Source: Anthoceros angustus
Lineage: Eukaryota > Streptophyta > Anthocerotopsida > Anthocerotales > Anthocerotaceae
Reading direction: 5' to 3'
Assembly: GCA_010909165.1 (NCBI GenBank)
Contig: VJWM01000330.1
Coordinates: 1 to 58,410, forward strand
DNA: 58,410 bases
Positions within the stretch are counted from its first letter, which is position 1; every line of letters begins with the position of its first letter. Position numbers and translations under genes: made by a program. Below, piece by piece: positions 1-9,399 of the stretch. A model generated the notes under the pieces. That model saw only the letters and a list, made by a program, of their open reading frames with translations. It was not told the DNA's origin and did no database searches.

Positions 1-800
1 TGAAAGAAACCTCGAATAACAAAGAAGACCTTGGCCCGGACCGTAAAGCATAAAGCGTAAACATAAAAAAAAGGAACAACGAAACCAACTCCTCGGCCGA
101 AAGCACATCAAAACCTTGAAACGGACTCGACCAACGAGATCGTCCGCAAGCTAACAAGACGAACAGAATCACCCGACATGATGCAACACCACAAGACGGG
201 CGAAAAGAAACGCTAAGGCAACTAAAACAGGAGCGGGGCTGGACCTTAGAAGCGCCTTTGACAGCCTTGGCCTGGACCGCAACAAGTGAGAAACCAACGC
301 CTTGGCCCTCGGACAAAAGCGGGGAAACTTGAAGCGAAACAACCTTGGAAATCGGACGTCAAACATGTGCGTAGGGACATAGAGAAAGAGGGGAGTAGAG
401 AAAGGGAGACGCAGAGACGCAGCGGAAAGGGAATGACGCAGCTGGAAGGTCCCAAGCCCCCGAAAACGCACCAGCGAAAAGACCAAAGAGGTCCGTGAAC
501 CCGTTTATATAGGCCCCAAAACCCTAACCCTTCTCACTCTGTCGGCGCCGCCACTCTCTCTCTACCGAACCAAATTTGAAAATACCAAACCTACTCTACC
601 GAGCCGGACACCCAACCAACCTAGGGTCGCCATTCGTTGGCCGCCAGCGCCCTCCTCAACCGAACCTAGTCACCTTGTTCCAAACCTAGCCATGCAACAC
701 CTAACCTAATTTCCGAACCTCTTAGGTGGCGAAACGAACTCGCCGCCAATGAACACACGCCGCAGCTCTTGAGCATGGAACCCTAATTCAAGTCTATTTA
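1..800 (-). promoter_or_regulatory. Gene Y promoter and leader, copy A (T1)
   Basis: On the minus strand this has a core with 'AGGTTTGG'-like repeats, 'GGTAGAGAGAG', 'AGGGTTTTGG', then a TATA box (CTATATAAAC, 504-513). Below it lies a leader rich in degenerate CCTTGG/CCAAGG words. The same order is found at 12690-13480 (plus) and 54150-54930 (minus). Conservation of the TATA position and the block order in three copies argues for a real promoter. Transcription would run left, out of the window. Confidence 0.55.
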
Positions 801-825
801 AGGAGCACTCACGCCTCAGACTTAC

Positions 826-1100
826 TTTCTACCGCCCACCACGCCGTTAGGCTGCTCCCCTTCTTACGCCCTGCCCTAGCACGCCGCCAGGGTGTGTCAC
901 TCTCGCCCTACAGCTCCTCGCTAGTTCTCTTACGCTAGTTCCATCGTCCGCCAGGCTGCTGGTTCCGCTCCTACCTACGCCCTACCGCCCACCACGCCGA
1001 CAGGCTGCCTCCTTCTCTCGTCCCTTGCTCACCTCGCAGCAAGGCTGCTGTCTTCACCTATGAACGCCCTACCGCCCACCACGCCAACAGGCTGCTTTCT
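826..1100 (+). repeat. Short interspersed tandem repeat with ACCGCCCACCACGCC core
   Basis: The core ACCGCCCACCACGCC followed by 'AGGCTGC' occurs at 831, 984 and 1071. The copies are separated by C/T-rich sequence that also carries 'AGGCTGC' variants. The stretch lies between the gene Y promoter (minus) and the exon-like sequence at 1139, so it may be part of a transcribed leader. No coding reading frame is convincing here. Confidence 0.55.
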
Positions 1101-1138
1101 CTGTAGTGAATAGCGAGTTTTCGCTGTCTTCCTGTCCA

Positions 1139-1526
1139 GGAGCCCGAACGTCCGCCCTCAGATCAAACACCTGCTCCGACTGTTTGGCTTCCTCCGCCCC
1201 TTGGTTCCAGGCGACGGCTGTACAAGCAATACCTCATCATCGACTGGTGGCCCTCAGAGGTGAAGAGCACGTTTACAGAAGACGTTGTGCGATTGGCAAC
1301 AAAGGTCAGAAAACTTCGCTGCCAGTGAGTTTGTTTTGCCTTTGAAATTGTTTGTCGTCTTTCGCTTTGTGCCTATGCTCATGCTTTGACTGTCTACCGC
1401 AGGGATACCACACAACGCGAAGGTTCCGGAACACGGCAGAAGAGTTGGGCTCCGTGCAAGAACTGAGTCTGCCGCAGATTTTCCCGCTCGACGGGCTTCG
1501 GTTTCCACTCACCGGTCCTGCTTAAG
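1139..1526 (+). CDS. Two exon-like segments of an unrecognised gene in T1
   Basis: A frame open from 1110 to 1325 reads through '...YLIIDWWPSEVKSTFTED...'. It is preceded by a good acceptor (TTCCTGTCCAG, ending 1139) and ends at a donor (CCA|GTGAGT, about 1324). The next acceptor (CTACCGCAG) ends at 1401, and the following segment stays open to a stop at about 1464, or at 1526 in another phase. I see no start codon, and the upstream exon is not found. The plus orientation fits the divergent side of T1, but I found no counterpart in T2 or T3, so this may be a captured host fragment. The product is not recognised. Confidence 0.3.
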
Positions 1527-2544
1527 CCGCTCCTGCAAGCGCCAAGGAGACAAAAAGAGGTCTCCCCTTCGCGTCCTCCGTGGGTACGACGACAAACACT
1601 CTTACGTCGTGTCGCGTCTTTTATTCTTTTGTTGTTGCCCTAACACCCTACCGTCTCGCGACTCTTGCCTCAGTTGTGAATAGCTCGTTATCGCTGTAAG
1701 TTTGCTTGCAAAAACAGTCTTCTTACCTTGTATGTTGCTGCAGAAAACCTCAGAGACTCCTCTACACACAGCCCCTTCAGAGTCCAATACTGCAAGAAGA
1801 CATCGGGAACGGTAACAAGCCTACAGGTAGCGAACTTATCTTTCTACAGTTTCGTTTCCGTTTTCAAAGTCGCGCTACTACTGACCAGTAAAACGCTAGC
1901 AAGTCTTCGATAGTTCTCTGATCTGCTTGACGTTTTCTCGCTTAATCTGTCTCTTTATTCTCGCTTAATCTCGGTTAATCATCCGGACGTAACCCGTTCA
2001 GTAGTGACTCCGCGCATGCGCCACTGCATGCGAGGCAGCTAACGCTCTCAACCTATAAATGCACGCATGCGAAATCCTTTCCTTAGGCATACATTGTCTT
2101 TAAACCTCGTTCAAAATGTAGCTAGAGTCGATTGGTCATTCAGCAATGTTTGAGTCAACATCGCGTCCGTGACAACTTGTCGAGTCAACTTTATGCCGAG
2201 GTATTTATAGGGCGCAACATGCGCGTTAAGCGGTGGCATGCATCGGTATGCAGCTTTCTTGATATTGGATCACTCGACGTTCAAAAGTCCGTAATCATAT
2301 TTTATTTCTAACCGTGTTTTTCCTAACTATTCGTTGGAAAATTGCATGTCCGAATATCTTAACGAGACGCATGCAAAACCGGTTTGAGCGTAAGTCATAT
2401 CCGATCTTTGTGTTGCCGTAGTATATTTTATCAGCTGAAAGTACGGCATGCGGACAACATGCCGCACAGAAGCAATGCGTGATGCAAACGCGTGCATTTT
2501 CAAAAGTTCAAGTTATTCATTGGCCCGGTTGCTTTTATTACGTA
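1527..2544. other. Region upstream of gene X in T1, no clear gene
   Basis: This has possible splice signals near 1699 (CTGTAAGTTTG) and 1742 (TTGCTGCAG), then an AT-rich stretch with several GCATGC words (2013-2070, 2240, 2450). It precedes the gene X start at 2545 and is presumably its 5' flank. I see no convincing coding region. Confidence 0.35.
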
Positions 2545-4201
2545 ATGGCATCCGAGAATGAGAGCAACGATGAAATGGTCGACATCCAAGAAGGTAATGA
2601 TCATTTCGCCACAGCCAAATCCATTTTCTCATATCAAAATGACTGCTTTTCCGTAAAGTGACAATAGTAAAGACCCAACAAACCTTAATGGCGATCAAAC
2701 AACAATGTTCCCACCCATGGGGATCCAGGATATGATGACAGTGAAGTTGAAATCCTCTCATTGAGATATTAAAGATAGTTGAGAAAGGTAATACATTTCA
2801 ATTAACTAATTGAATCTCCGTGAACATTTCTAACTCGATATCTTTGATACAAGACTAACGAGCACACTATGTTCACATCAATGGACAAAAGGACTTGCAG
2901 CTCCTTTGCTGTGCCCTAACCGGAAAAAATTAAAAAGGTAAAGACTTGGTTCGCAACTTTCAGAGGATCAGAACATCAACCGAACTCACTTTAGTTGTAT
3001 ATGGTTACAGGATATTAAGAAGAATCTCCGAACAAACCAATTAGAGTTGGAAACAATGACTCTGGTCCGGAGGTTTAATGGACAACAGATCTCAATTCAG
3101 TCGATTTTGGAGGTAAACAACTAACACTCAGTATCATGTGTATTTATTTACAGTAATAAATACTAATTTCCTTGTTTACAGAGTGCTGCTGAACAAGTTG
3201 CTGCAGCTAAGGAAATTAAGGAGAAAATTGAAGCAATGGACGACAAAATCAACAACACACCATCTTTCATCGTAATTGCTTTGTATGTTTGTAATTAATA
3301 ATTAGTATATTTGTAAGTAGTATAACCCGATAATACTGCTTTTTCAAAGGACAAAAGAGGAAAAAGACGAGTCAAGATAATGCACCAACGTATGGACCAT
3401 CGAAGAATTTGCCGATTTTGGAAAATGGATGGATAACTTTCAAGATCCACAAGTCTTCCAAGATTTTAAAAGTAGATATGTTCCCATTTGGGAACATAGC
3501 CTCAAAGATCCACCGCACCGATCCGCAATGAAGATGGGTCGACAAAAGAACCCTAACAAGACATGGAGATCCAAAAAGTAAGTGTTATCGGTTTATTATT
3601 CTTAGTATAGTTTCGAATCGGTTTATGTAGTACTAATGAAATTTGAGTTTTGGTAATGTAGAAATATCGCCCATTGAAAATAAGGAGCTAAAACCATGAC
3701 TTGTTGACTCGATGGAAGATCCGAAACTACAAAAACATTCAAAAGGTTAGTTCCGTAACAATTTATGTAAACAAGGAAAAATTGATATTCAGATTTTCCA
3801 AATATGTAAATTCTAACGTTGATACCTCTTTAACGCCCAATCACATTTCCGTAGTGTGGGAAATCACAGCCATTGCCTCACATTAGTGAGAAAGGTATTT
3901 ACCGAGCAAGATCTTCTTCGACTTGAGATGGAGGTAAAATATTAACTGCATTTTTGTTTGTAGTTATCGAAGAATCAAAAGGAGTTGTTTGCACTATTTG
4001 AGGTTAGTACATCCCATGGTGAAATTGAATATGTACGATATCTAACATTTACCATTGCCTGCGAAATATTCCGTTTGACGAAATTTTGAAATGATTAACT
4101 TTCTCGGACATAATGAACAAAGAAAGAAGTATTATTCTGAAGACAGAGCAGATCCGAAATCGCCGGTGTACACCCCTTCAACGCCAGCAGAAGAAAGTTA
4201 G
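2545..4201 (+). CDS. Gene X of T1: spliced gene, unrecognised product, frames damaged
   Basis: The start is chosen because ATG 2545 opens a 49-base exon ending AAG|GTAATG at 2593, and T2 has the matching exon (43 bases, same 'DIQEG' or 'QIQEG' end before a GT). Further exons seen: 3011-3112 (DIKKN...), 3182-3271 (Ala/Lys/Glu-rich helix), 3350-3577 (FGKWM, DFKSRY, IWEHSLK), 3662-3745 (ENKELK), about 3840-3933, 3964-4002 (NQKELFALFE) and a last exon ending YTPSTPAEES-stop at 4199-4201. The order and phase of these blocks match the T2 copy. In T1 the fifth exon needs a frame change before FGKWM, and the seventh has in-frame stops, so this copy is probably a pseudogene. The function is unknown; a transposon-encoded accessory protein is an inference from position. 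Confidence 0.6.
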
Positions 4202-4530
4202 AAAGGATAAATCCCAAAACTGTGAAAAGGCAAACGTAAACAGGCGTGAAAGTGAAAACTCTGAAGTGCGAAAGTGAAAACTGTGAAAGAGAGAGAAAAA
4301 AGACTTTTAAAGTGGTTGCACAAGGCAACAGTTCTAAAGATGCGCACAGACCTCGGCTACCGCCTCGGTCTGAAGTCGAGTGGTAGGCGCGTCTCGGCCC
4401 CAGCCTCGGCCGCTCCCGCCGAGGCAGGCGCTCGTCGGGCGCACGGCCTGGGTCGATCCGGCCTAACCCTGTGGCCTCTCGGCGTGGCGCCCCTCCAGCG
4501 TCCGTTCGTTAGCGGGCCCTCCGCTAGCCT
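4202..4530. repeat. T-family 'L' end module, T1 copy
   Basis: The order is: a purine-rich stretch with GAGAGAGAAAA (about 4286), ~50 bases, then the GC-rich block ACAGACCTCGGC...CGCGTCTCGGCCCC. The same order is found inverted at 8970-9300 and directly at 56740-57010. The outermost bases differ between copies, so the true terminus and any target duplication cannot be fixed. TAGCGG/CCGCTA at 4510-4527 forms a small hairpin in this copy only. Confidence 0.55.
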
Positions 4531-4659
4531 GAGGAATGGGAGTCCCAGGTTGGGGAGAAGGAGGAAGAAGAGGCGAAGTCATAAGAAGAGGAAGGATCGA
4601 GGAGATCTAGCTCCTCGTCTTCCTCTACCTCCTCCAGCTGCCTCGTCCTCATCGAGAAA

Positions 4660-5523
4660 GTGAGGACTGGGAAGGCTCCACATCGGATGAAGAATCGAGA
4701 AGGCCTACGACGAATGAGGAAGGACTGGAGAAGGTCAAAACGACAAGAGGAGGCGGGCATTGGAGAAGGAGAGGAAAGGGAAGACGGTCCGTCGGATGGA
4801 GAAGGGAGAAACGTCTGCGGGAGGAGGGATTCTTGGACAAGTGGAGGCTTTGACCAAGCGGTTGACCGAGTTGGAGGTCAAGGCAGTGAAGAATCAAGCT
4901 CACGAAGATCTCCTTCGCCGCGAGGTTGGTGTATTGCTCGATGTCATCAAACGGGACACACCAACCGAGAATGTATTCGCGCACCACGACATCGTCTCAT
5001 GTGGAAACCGTCATGCCAGGAGATTATTGGTACGTGGACGAGGCGTACCAGGTACAAGCGGTCACTGGAAGTCGACCACCTCAATCAATGAGAGCGACTT
5101 ACCAACCGACTACACCAGTTCCCTCAAGGTATGGCTCACGTCCGACATCGCCGGGACAATGGAGACCAGATCCATCACAACGGCCGATGGCAATTCCACA
5201 GGGGTGTTGTTACAATTGCGGAGCCCGGTCACTACTCAAACGAATGCCCAGAACCGCGGAAGCAAGTAGGTTATGTACCCTTTTGCCAGGTATGTAAGGA
5301 ATTGGGACATAAAATGGGGGATCCCAGATGCACGGGGGTGACGCGAGTGGCCACCAGTCGAGTTCACGAGCTGCAGCGAAGAGGCACGGCAACAAAACCG
5401 CAATTACTGACCACCACGGTCTTGAAGGTGGAAGCGGAGTATGATTCCCTCGATGGATTCAGTGTGACATCAGGAATCGTGGAGGAAGGATATGAAGGAG
5501 AAATGAGCGCAGATGAAGGTTGA
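4660..5523 (+). pseudogene. gag: Gypsy1 gag: coiled-coil segment and two CCHC zinc knuckles, frame-shifted
   Basis: Gag forms the particle and binds the RNA of the retrotransposon. A charged Lys/Arg/Glu-rich region is followed by a heptad-like segment 'VEALTKRLTELEVKA' (about 4845-4890). Two zinc knuckles lie near the end: CYNCG...GHYSNEC (C-x2-C-x4-H-x4-C), split by a frame change inside the motif near 5220, and CQVCKELGHKMGDPRC (C-x2-C-x4-H-x5-C, about 5287-5334). At least three frames are needed to read the whole gene. A second copy of the middle and end lies at 8426-8950. The family assignment rests on the knuckles and the pol genes downstream. Confidence 0.75.
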
Positions 5524-5690
5524 TGGTGGCCAGGGTGACCACCAGATCAGGCCGTCGAGAGAAAGGACGGAATGCGGAAAAACGGCGTGCGCACGAGGAA
5601 AGGAAGCGGAGGAAGGTGAGGGATGACTCACCCCTTGGCCTCGGAGCGTGAGCGAAGCAGGCTCAACCGAGGCGGTGGGCGGACTACCCG

Positions 5691-6420
5691 GTGTCGGCAC
5701 TGAGGATAGACCCAGACTACCTCGGTAGGCGAGGCGAAGGCAAAGGAGGGAGGAGGCACGCGTTTCCTCCCGACATTAGCCGAGAAGTAGCGGCAATGCT
5801 GGAAGATGAATTGAACAGGCTCACCCGACACGGGAAAGCGGGGGTCGCGGAGCCAGGGATTGTGGATCCACCGGGTATGGGAACCCACCCGATAGGAGGG
5901 ATCATGGAATCGGAAACTTTACCAATAAGGTCGGAGTCGACCAGCGTCAGGGCTGCAAGCGGGGAGGAAACCTTGTCAGATAAGATCTCCAGTTTCGCTG
6001 ACGCATTACTTGACCGCGAATTTGTGGTCGATCGATGCTTGCTTGCGGTGAGTCCAAGATCCCGCAAAATTGTGAAGGAGGCGATCGGGGAATCCACAGG
6101 GAGGAGAAAGCGGCGGAGGTAAATGTGGTCGAACTCGTTGATTTTGGGGGCACCGAGATTGAGGTTGAGATTGCGGGGTGTTTGGTGCCCAACGTGCCAT
6201 TAGATTCGGATCGAGTCAACTTGATGACGGAGGACTCATCAACAGGTTCGAGTTTCACCCGGCCCGAGTATTTTACGGATGGCCGACCGGACAAGGAGAA
6301 AGCCAGGGGTCTTGAAGAATGCCCGTATTGGGGGTCTCACCTTCCATCTTACCTACATTGTGATGCGGCGGTTTGGATTTAGGCTATAAGGTTTTGATAG
6401 GTAGGCCTTGGTTGTATGGT
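5691..6420 (+). pseudogene. Gypsy1 linker and aspartic protease region
   Basis: A 143-codon frame (5691-6122) leads into a retropepsin-like segment (about 6125-6240) reading '...GCLVPNVPLDSDRVNLM'. Related gypsy proteases would have D-S/T-G at this point. Here the Gly is replaced, as if a G and two further bases had dropped out, so the active site as read would be dead. The flap and C-terminal part appear in another frame as 'IGRPWLYG' (about 6400-6420). Protease would cut the Gag-Pol polyprotein. A minus-strand relative of the sequence just downstream (6550-6800) is at 57011-57284. Confidence 0.65.
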
Positions 6421-7035
6421 CTGCGTGTGTTTTTGATTTTGGTCGTAGTGGCATCACCTTCAAGTCCGATGAAGCGGACTGCGGCGATTGCTTTTGTGTC
6501 ATGGAGTAAGGCTCCTATGAAGTCGCAGGAGTCTGCACACACCTCAGGTAGCACGGGGGTAAGCTCCTCGGGCAGTGACCAAGCATATCGGGGTCTTCAT
6601 CGAGGTCGAAATAAAGAGTGATTTTGGTGTATGCTTATAGAAAGCCGTAGAAGAGTCGAGGATGAGGCACATAGGGAAGGAGTAGCCTTTTGGAAGGGTA
6701 GGGCCTATGATCGAGATTTTCGGAAGAGGGTCCGAACCGGTATAGGTAGCGATCCGGAGGAACATATGTAGATCCCGATAGAAGACCTAGAGTTAGAACC
6801 TAGCAAGGTAGTCAAGATTTCTAAGTACCTAGGCGGATAGAAAAGATGAGTTTCGTAGGGTCCTTAGAGAATATGTTGATGTGTTTGCCTTCAAGATTCT
6901 TGACATGGCGGGGATACCGGAAGAGGGGAATACATCGAATAGACTGAAGGAGGGCACTCGGTGAGGATCAAGCAATCAGCTGAATCCCAAGTATTCCATG
7001 GTTGTTAAGGATCAGCTCGACCAATACTTGGAGGG
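6421..7035 (+). other. Gypsy1 region between protease and RT
   Basis: No long frame. The stretch 6545-6800 is matched on the minus strand at 57011-57284, and 6812-7035 on the minus strand at 52490-52710. It is therefore normal gypsy pol sequence with frame damage rather than foreign DNA. The point near 6805-6812 corresponds to the site where T3 sits in the other gypsy copy. Confidence 0.6.
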
Positions 7036-7740
7036 GTGATTTACCCGGTGCTCACCAGTGAGTGGGTCGCACCCATCGTGATTGTACCAAAGAAGCGGCA
7101 GGAAAGGTTGCGGTGTCAAGATTTGAAACTCAATGAAACGAAGAAGGATCATCACCCTTTACCTTTCATGGACGGTGTCTTGGACACGATGGACATGAGA
7201 TGTCTGTTCTTGGATGGATATTCGGTACAATCAAATTTTATGCGGAAGGAGGATCAGGACAAGACAACGTTCACAACGGATTGGGGAACTTATGCCTATT
7301 CGAAGCTCCCTTTCGGTTGTGCAATGCCCGCCACTTTCCAGTGGTGGTGAGCGATATTCGAGATTTTACAGGAAGTTCATGGAGGTATTCTGGATGATTT
7401 GCGTGTTTGGGAGAAGAGAACGCATTTAGACCATTTGAGGCAATGTTTCGAATGCGAGTCGAACATGAAACTTCATCCGGGGAAGTGTTATTTTGGCATG
7501 ACGGAGGGCATTTTGTTAGCACATCGAGTCTCTGTACGAGGATTACAGGTAGATAAGGAGAAGGTAGCGGTGATAGCTGAGATGGACGCACCTCAAACGG
7601 TAAGGCAGGTGCGAGCTTTTGTAGGACTAGTGGGGTATTACAGGAGGTTCATCAAGGATTTCGCCAAGAAGGCAGCCTTGTTGACACAATTAACCAAAAA
7701 GGATACACCCTTCGAATGGACAAACGCAAGGAGGCTTTTC
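7036..7740 (+). pseudogene. pol: Gypsy1 reverse transcriptase domain, frame-shifted
   Basis: Reverse transcriptase copies element RNA into DNA. Seen in order: 'SEWVAPIVIVPKK' (about 7060-7100), 'DHHPLPFMD' (7150), 'LDGY' (7212), 'DKTTFTTDWGTYAY' (7258-7300), 'LPFG' (7306), the catalytic LDD followed by LRV (about 7391), 'HPGKCYFGMTEGI' (7470-7515), then the connection segment 'VRAFVGLVGYYRRFIKDF' (7610-7665). Three frames are needed, with breaks near 7230, 7340 and 7395. Order and motifs are those of Ty3/gypsy RT. A diverged second copy lies on the minus strand at 51606-52710. Confidence 0.85.
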
Positions 7741-8240
7741 AGCAGTTGAAGGACAGCTTAGTGAGCGCACCAACTTTACAACCGCCGGATTGGGAGAAGC
7801 CGTTTCACGTATACGTGGATGTGTCCGCTTATGCTATTGGGACCGTCTTAAGTCAGAAAGACGAGAAGAAACAGGATCATCCGATTTTCTATGCCGGTAG
7901 ACAGCTCACGGATGCTGAAAAGAACTACTCAACCACGGAGCGGGAGGGTCTTGGTATCATTTACTCCTGTAAGAAGTTTAGACACTATCTGCTTGCTTGC
8001 AAGGTGACGTTTCATGTTGACCATTTTGCGTTGAAGTATCTTGTAAACAAGCCAGATTTGTCAGGAAGGATTGCCAGATGGGTACTGCTGCTGCAAGAAT
8101 TTGACTATGACGTAGAAACTAGGCCAGGGAAGCAACACCAGAACGCTGATTTCATCTCTCGACTGAAAACTGGAGAGCGACTTGAAGCCACGGATGGATT
8201 TCACGAGGAGTTGGTTGCCACGGTCAAGGGGAGGACGTGA
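7716..8240 (+). CDS. pol: Gypsy1 RNase H domain (174 codons open)
   Basis: This is the longest undamaged piece of gypsy1. RNase H removes the RNA strand during reverse transcription. Motifs in order: 'FHVYVDVSAYAIGTVLSQ' with the first catalytic Asp, 'YSTTEREGLGIIYSCKKFR' with the Glu, 'VTFHVDHFALKYL' with a further Asp, and 'KQHQNADFISRL' with the last Asp. This is the typical gypsy RNase H pattern. The frame overlaps the end of the RT frame and ends at TGA 8238-8240, where integrase would be expected to follow in an intact element. Confidence 0.85.
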   Translation: MDKRKEAFQQLKDSLVSAPTLQPPDWEKPFHVYVDVSAYAIGTVLSQKDEKKQDHPIFYAGRQLTDAEKNYSTTEREGLGIIYSCKKFRHYLLACKVTFHVDHFALKYLVNKPDLSGRIARWVLLLQEFDYDVETRPGKQHQNADFISRLKTGERLEATDGFHEELVATVKGRT

Positions 8241-8263
8241 GCATGTTGTAGACGGCCTAAGAA

Positions 8264-8970
8264 TTGATCAGCAAGTCTTGTTGCCAGCAGAGAGGCCAAA
8301 TGAGCAAGAAGGGCGTTGTGCGAGGAAAAAAGAGGACAATCTGGAAATCCGAGGGAGATAGTATGGCGCCAAATGGGCGCGAGGAGGAGGCTGGAATGCT
8401 CCTCAAGGGTGAGCAGTCGGGAGGGCTGCAAGTGGAGGCTTTGACCAAGAGGTTGACCGAGTTGGAGGTCAAAGCGTGAAGAATCAAGCTCCAAAGATCT
8501 CCGCCAGCGGCTTGGTGTATTGCTCATCCGTCATCAAACGGGACACACCAACCGAGAATGTATTCGCACCACCATGCCGTAAATCATGTGGAAACCGCTG
8601 TGAGATTATTGGTACGTGGACGAGGCTACCAGAAAGCTCGGAAGTCCACACCTCAATCAATGAGGGGCGACTTACCAACCGACTACACCGCCCTCAAGGT
8701 ATGGCTCATCCGACATCGCGACAATGGAGACCGATCCATCACAACAGGCCGATGGCAATTCCACAGTGATGTTGTTATAATTGCGGAGCCCCGTGTCACT
8801 ACTCAAACGAATGCCCGTAACTGGAAGCAAGTAGGTTATGTACCCTTGCCGTGTATGTAAGGAATTGGGACATAAAATGGGGATCCTGCACGGGGTGACG
8901 CGAGTGACACCAAGAGTCAACCACCGAGCCTCGCAGCGAAGAGGCAAAACTGCAGAGCACCGCTTTTGAA
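8264..8970 (+). pseudogene. gag: Second, truncated gag copy after RNase H
   Basis: From 8426 the sequence repeats gag1: 'VEALTKRLTELEVKA' at 8432-8479 matches 4845-4890, and the zinc-knuckle region at 8770-8885 matches 5210-5335. Compared with gag1 it has many 1-10-base deletions and few substitutions. The knuckles are damaged. Gag after RNase H is not a normal order. It may come from a nested or rearranged gypsy copy, or from an assembly join between two gypsy copies. Confidence 0.6.
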
Positions 8971-9310
8971 TGACGAGAAGGACCGTGCTTGGCGAGGTCG
9001 AGGCGCCACGGGCCGCGAGGGAAGAAGGCCCCAGGAGGTGGACACACTAGAGAGCGAAGGAGATGCGCTGACGATAGAAAAGACGCTGCGGAGGCGTCAC
9101 GAGAACGGCCGAGGCCGTGAGGCCGAGACCGTTCTAGGCCGTGGCGCCCGACGCGCCCGCTCTCGGGCGGGAGCGGCCGGGGCCGAGACGCGCCCAACTC
9201 GACTGCAGACCGAGGCGGGAGCCGAGGTCTGTGAACCTGTATAGACTTGGTGCCTAAACCACCCGGCTTATATGTCATTTCTCTCTCTCTTACAGTCATT
9301 TTCTGCTGTT
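8970..9310 (-). repeat. T-family 'L' end module, T2 copy
   Basis: On the minus strand: AGAGAGAGAAATGAC, ~60 bases, then ACAGACCTCGGC, CGCGTCTCGGCCCC, GAACGGTCTCGGCC. It aligns with 4240-4530 (plus) and 56780-57010 (plus). Inner parts are well kept and outermost bases diverge. Confidence 0.6.
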
Positions 9311-9399
9311 CTGTCTTTTTCGTTTTTTAAATCCTTTTACACAGTAAAAGCATTAGCTTTCCCACTGTCGTAAGGTAATTCAAATGATTTTGGTAAATT

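Larger units (their letters stand above)
1..4530 (-). mobile_element. T1: right-hand part of a T-family transposon copy, cut by the window edge
   Basis: The interior is AT-rich and intron-bearing and ends on the right in a GC-rich 'CTCGGCC' module (about 4343-4530). The stretch 4240-4500 reappears inverted at about 9000-9300 (end of T2) and in the same orientation at 56740-57010 (end of T3). T1 holds gene X on the plus strand (2545-4201) and the promoter and leader of gene Y on the minus strand (1-800), so the two genes diverge as in T2 and T3. The gene Y body lies left of the window. Beyond 4530 the sequence is gypsy gag. The exact outer end base is uncertain because the three copies differ in their last ~60 bases. 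No superfamily is assigned. Confidence 0.6.
4530..8970 (+). mobile_element. Ty3/gypsy internal region (gypsy1): gag, protease, RT, RNase H, partial second gag
   Basis: The order gag (4660-5523), spacer and protease (5691-6420), RT (7036-7720), RNase H (7716-8240) is that of a gypsy polyprotein. No 5' LTR is visible because T1 abuts at the left. After RNase H a second, shorter gag copy follows instead of integrase, and then T2 starts. An integrase plus 3' LTR start lies on the far side of T2 at 19436, so gypsy1 and that piece may once have been one element. Frames change many times. Confidence 0.85.

Noticed and set aside
8363-8385. TGGCGCC at about 8370 as a second PBS
   Set aside because: No LTR end with CA precedes it and it lies inside a gag copy; judged chance.
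4343-9240. T1/T2 inverted modules as terminal inverted repeats of one element with gypsy as cargo
   Set aside because: T3 shows the modules are outer ends of separate T copies, with gypsy as the target rather than cargo.
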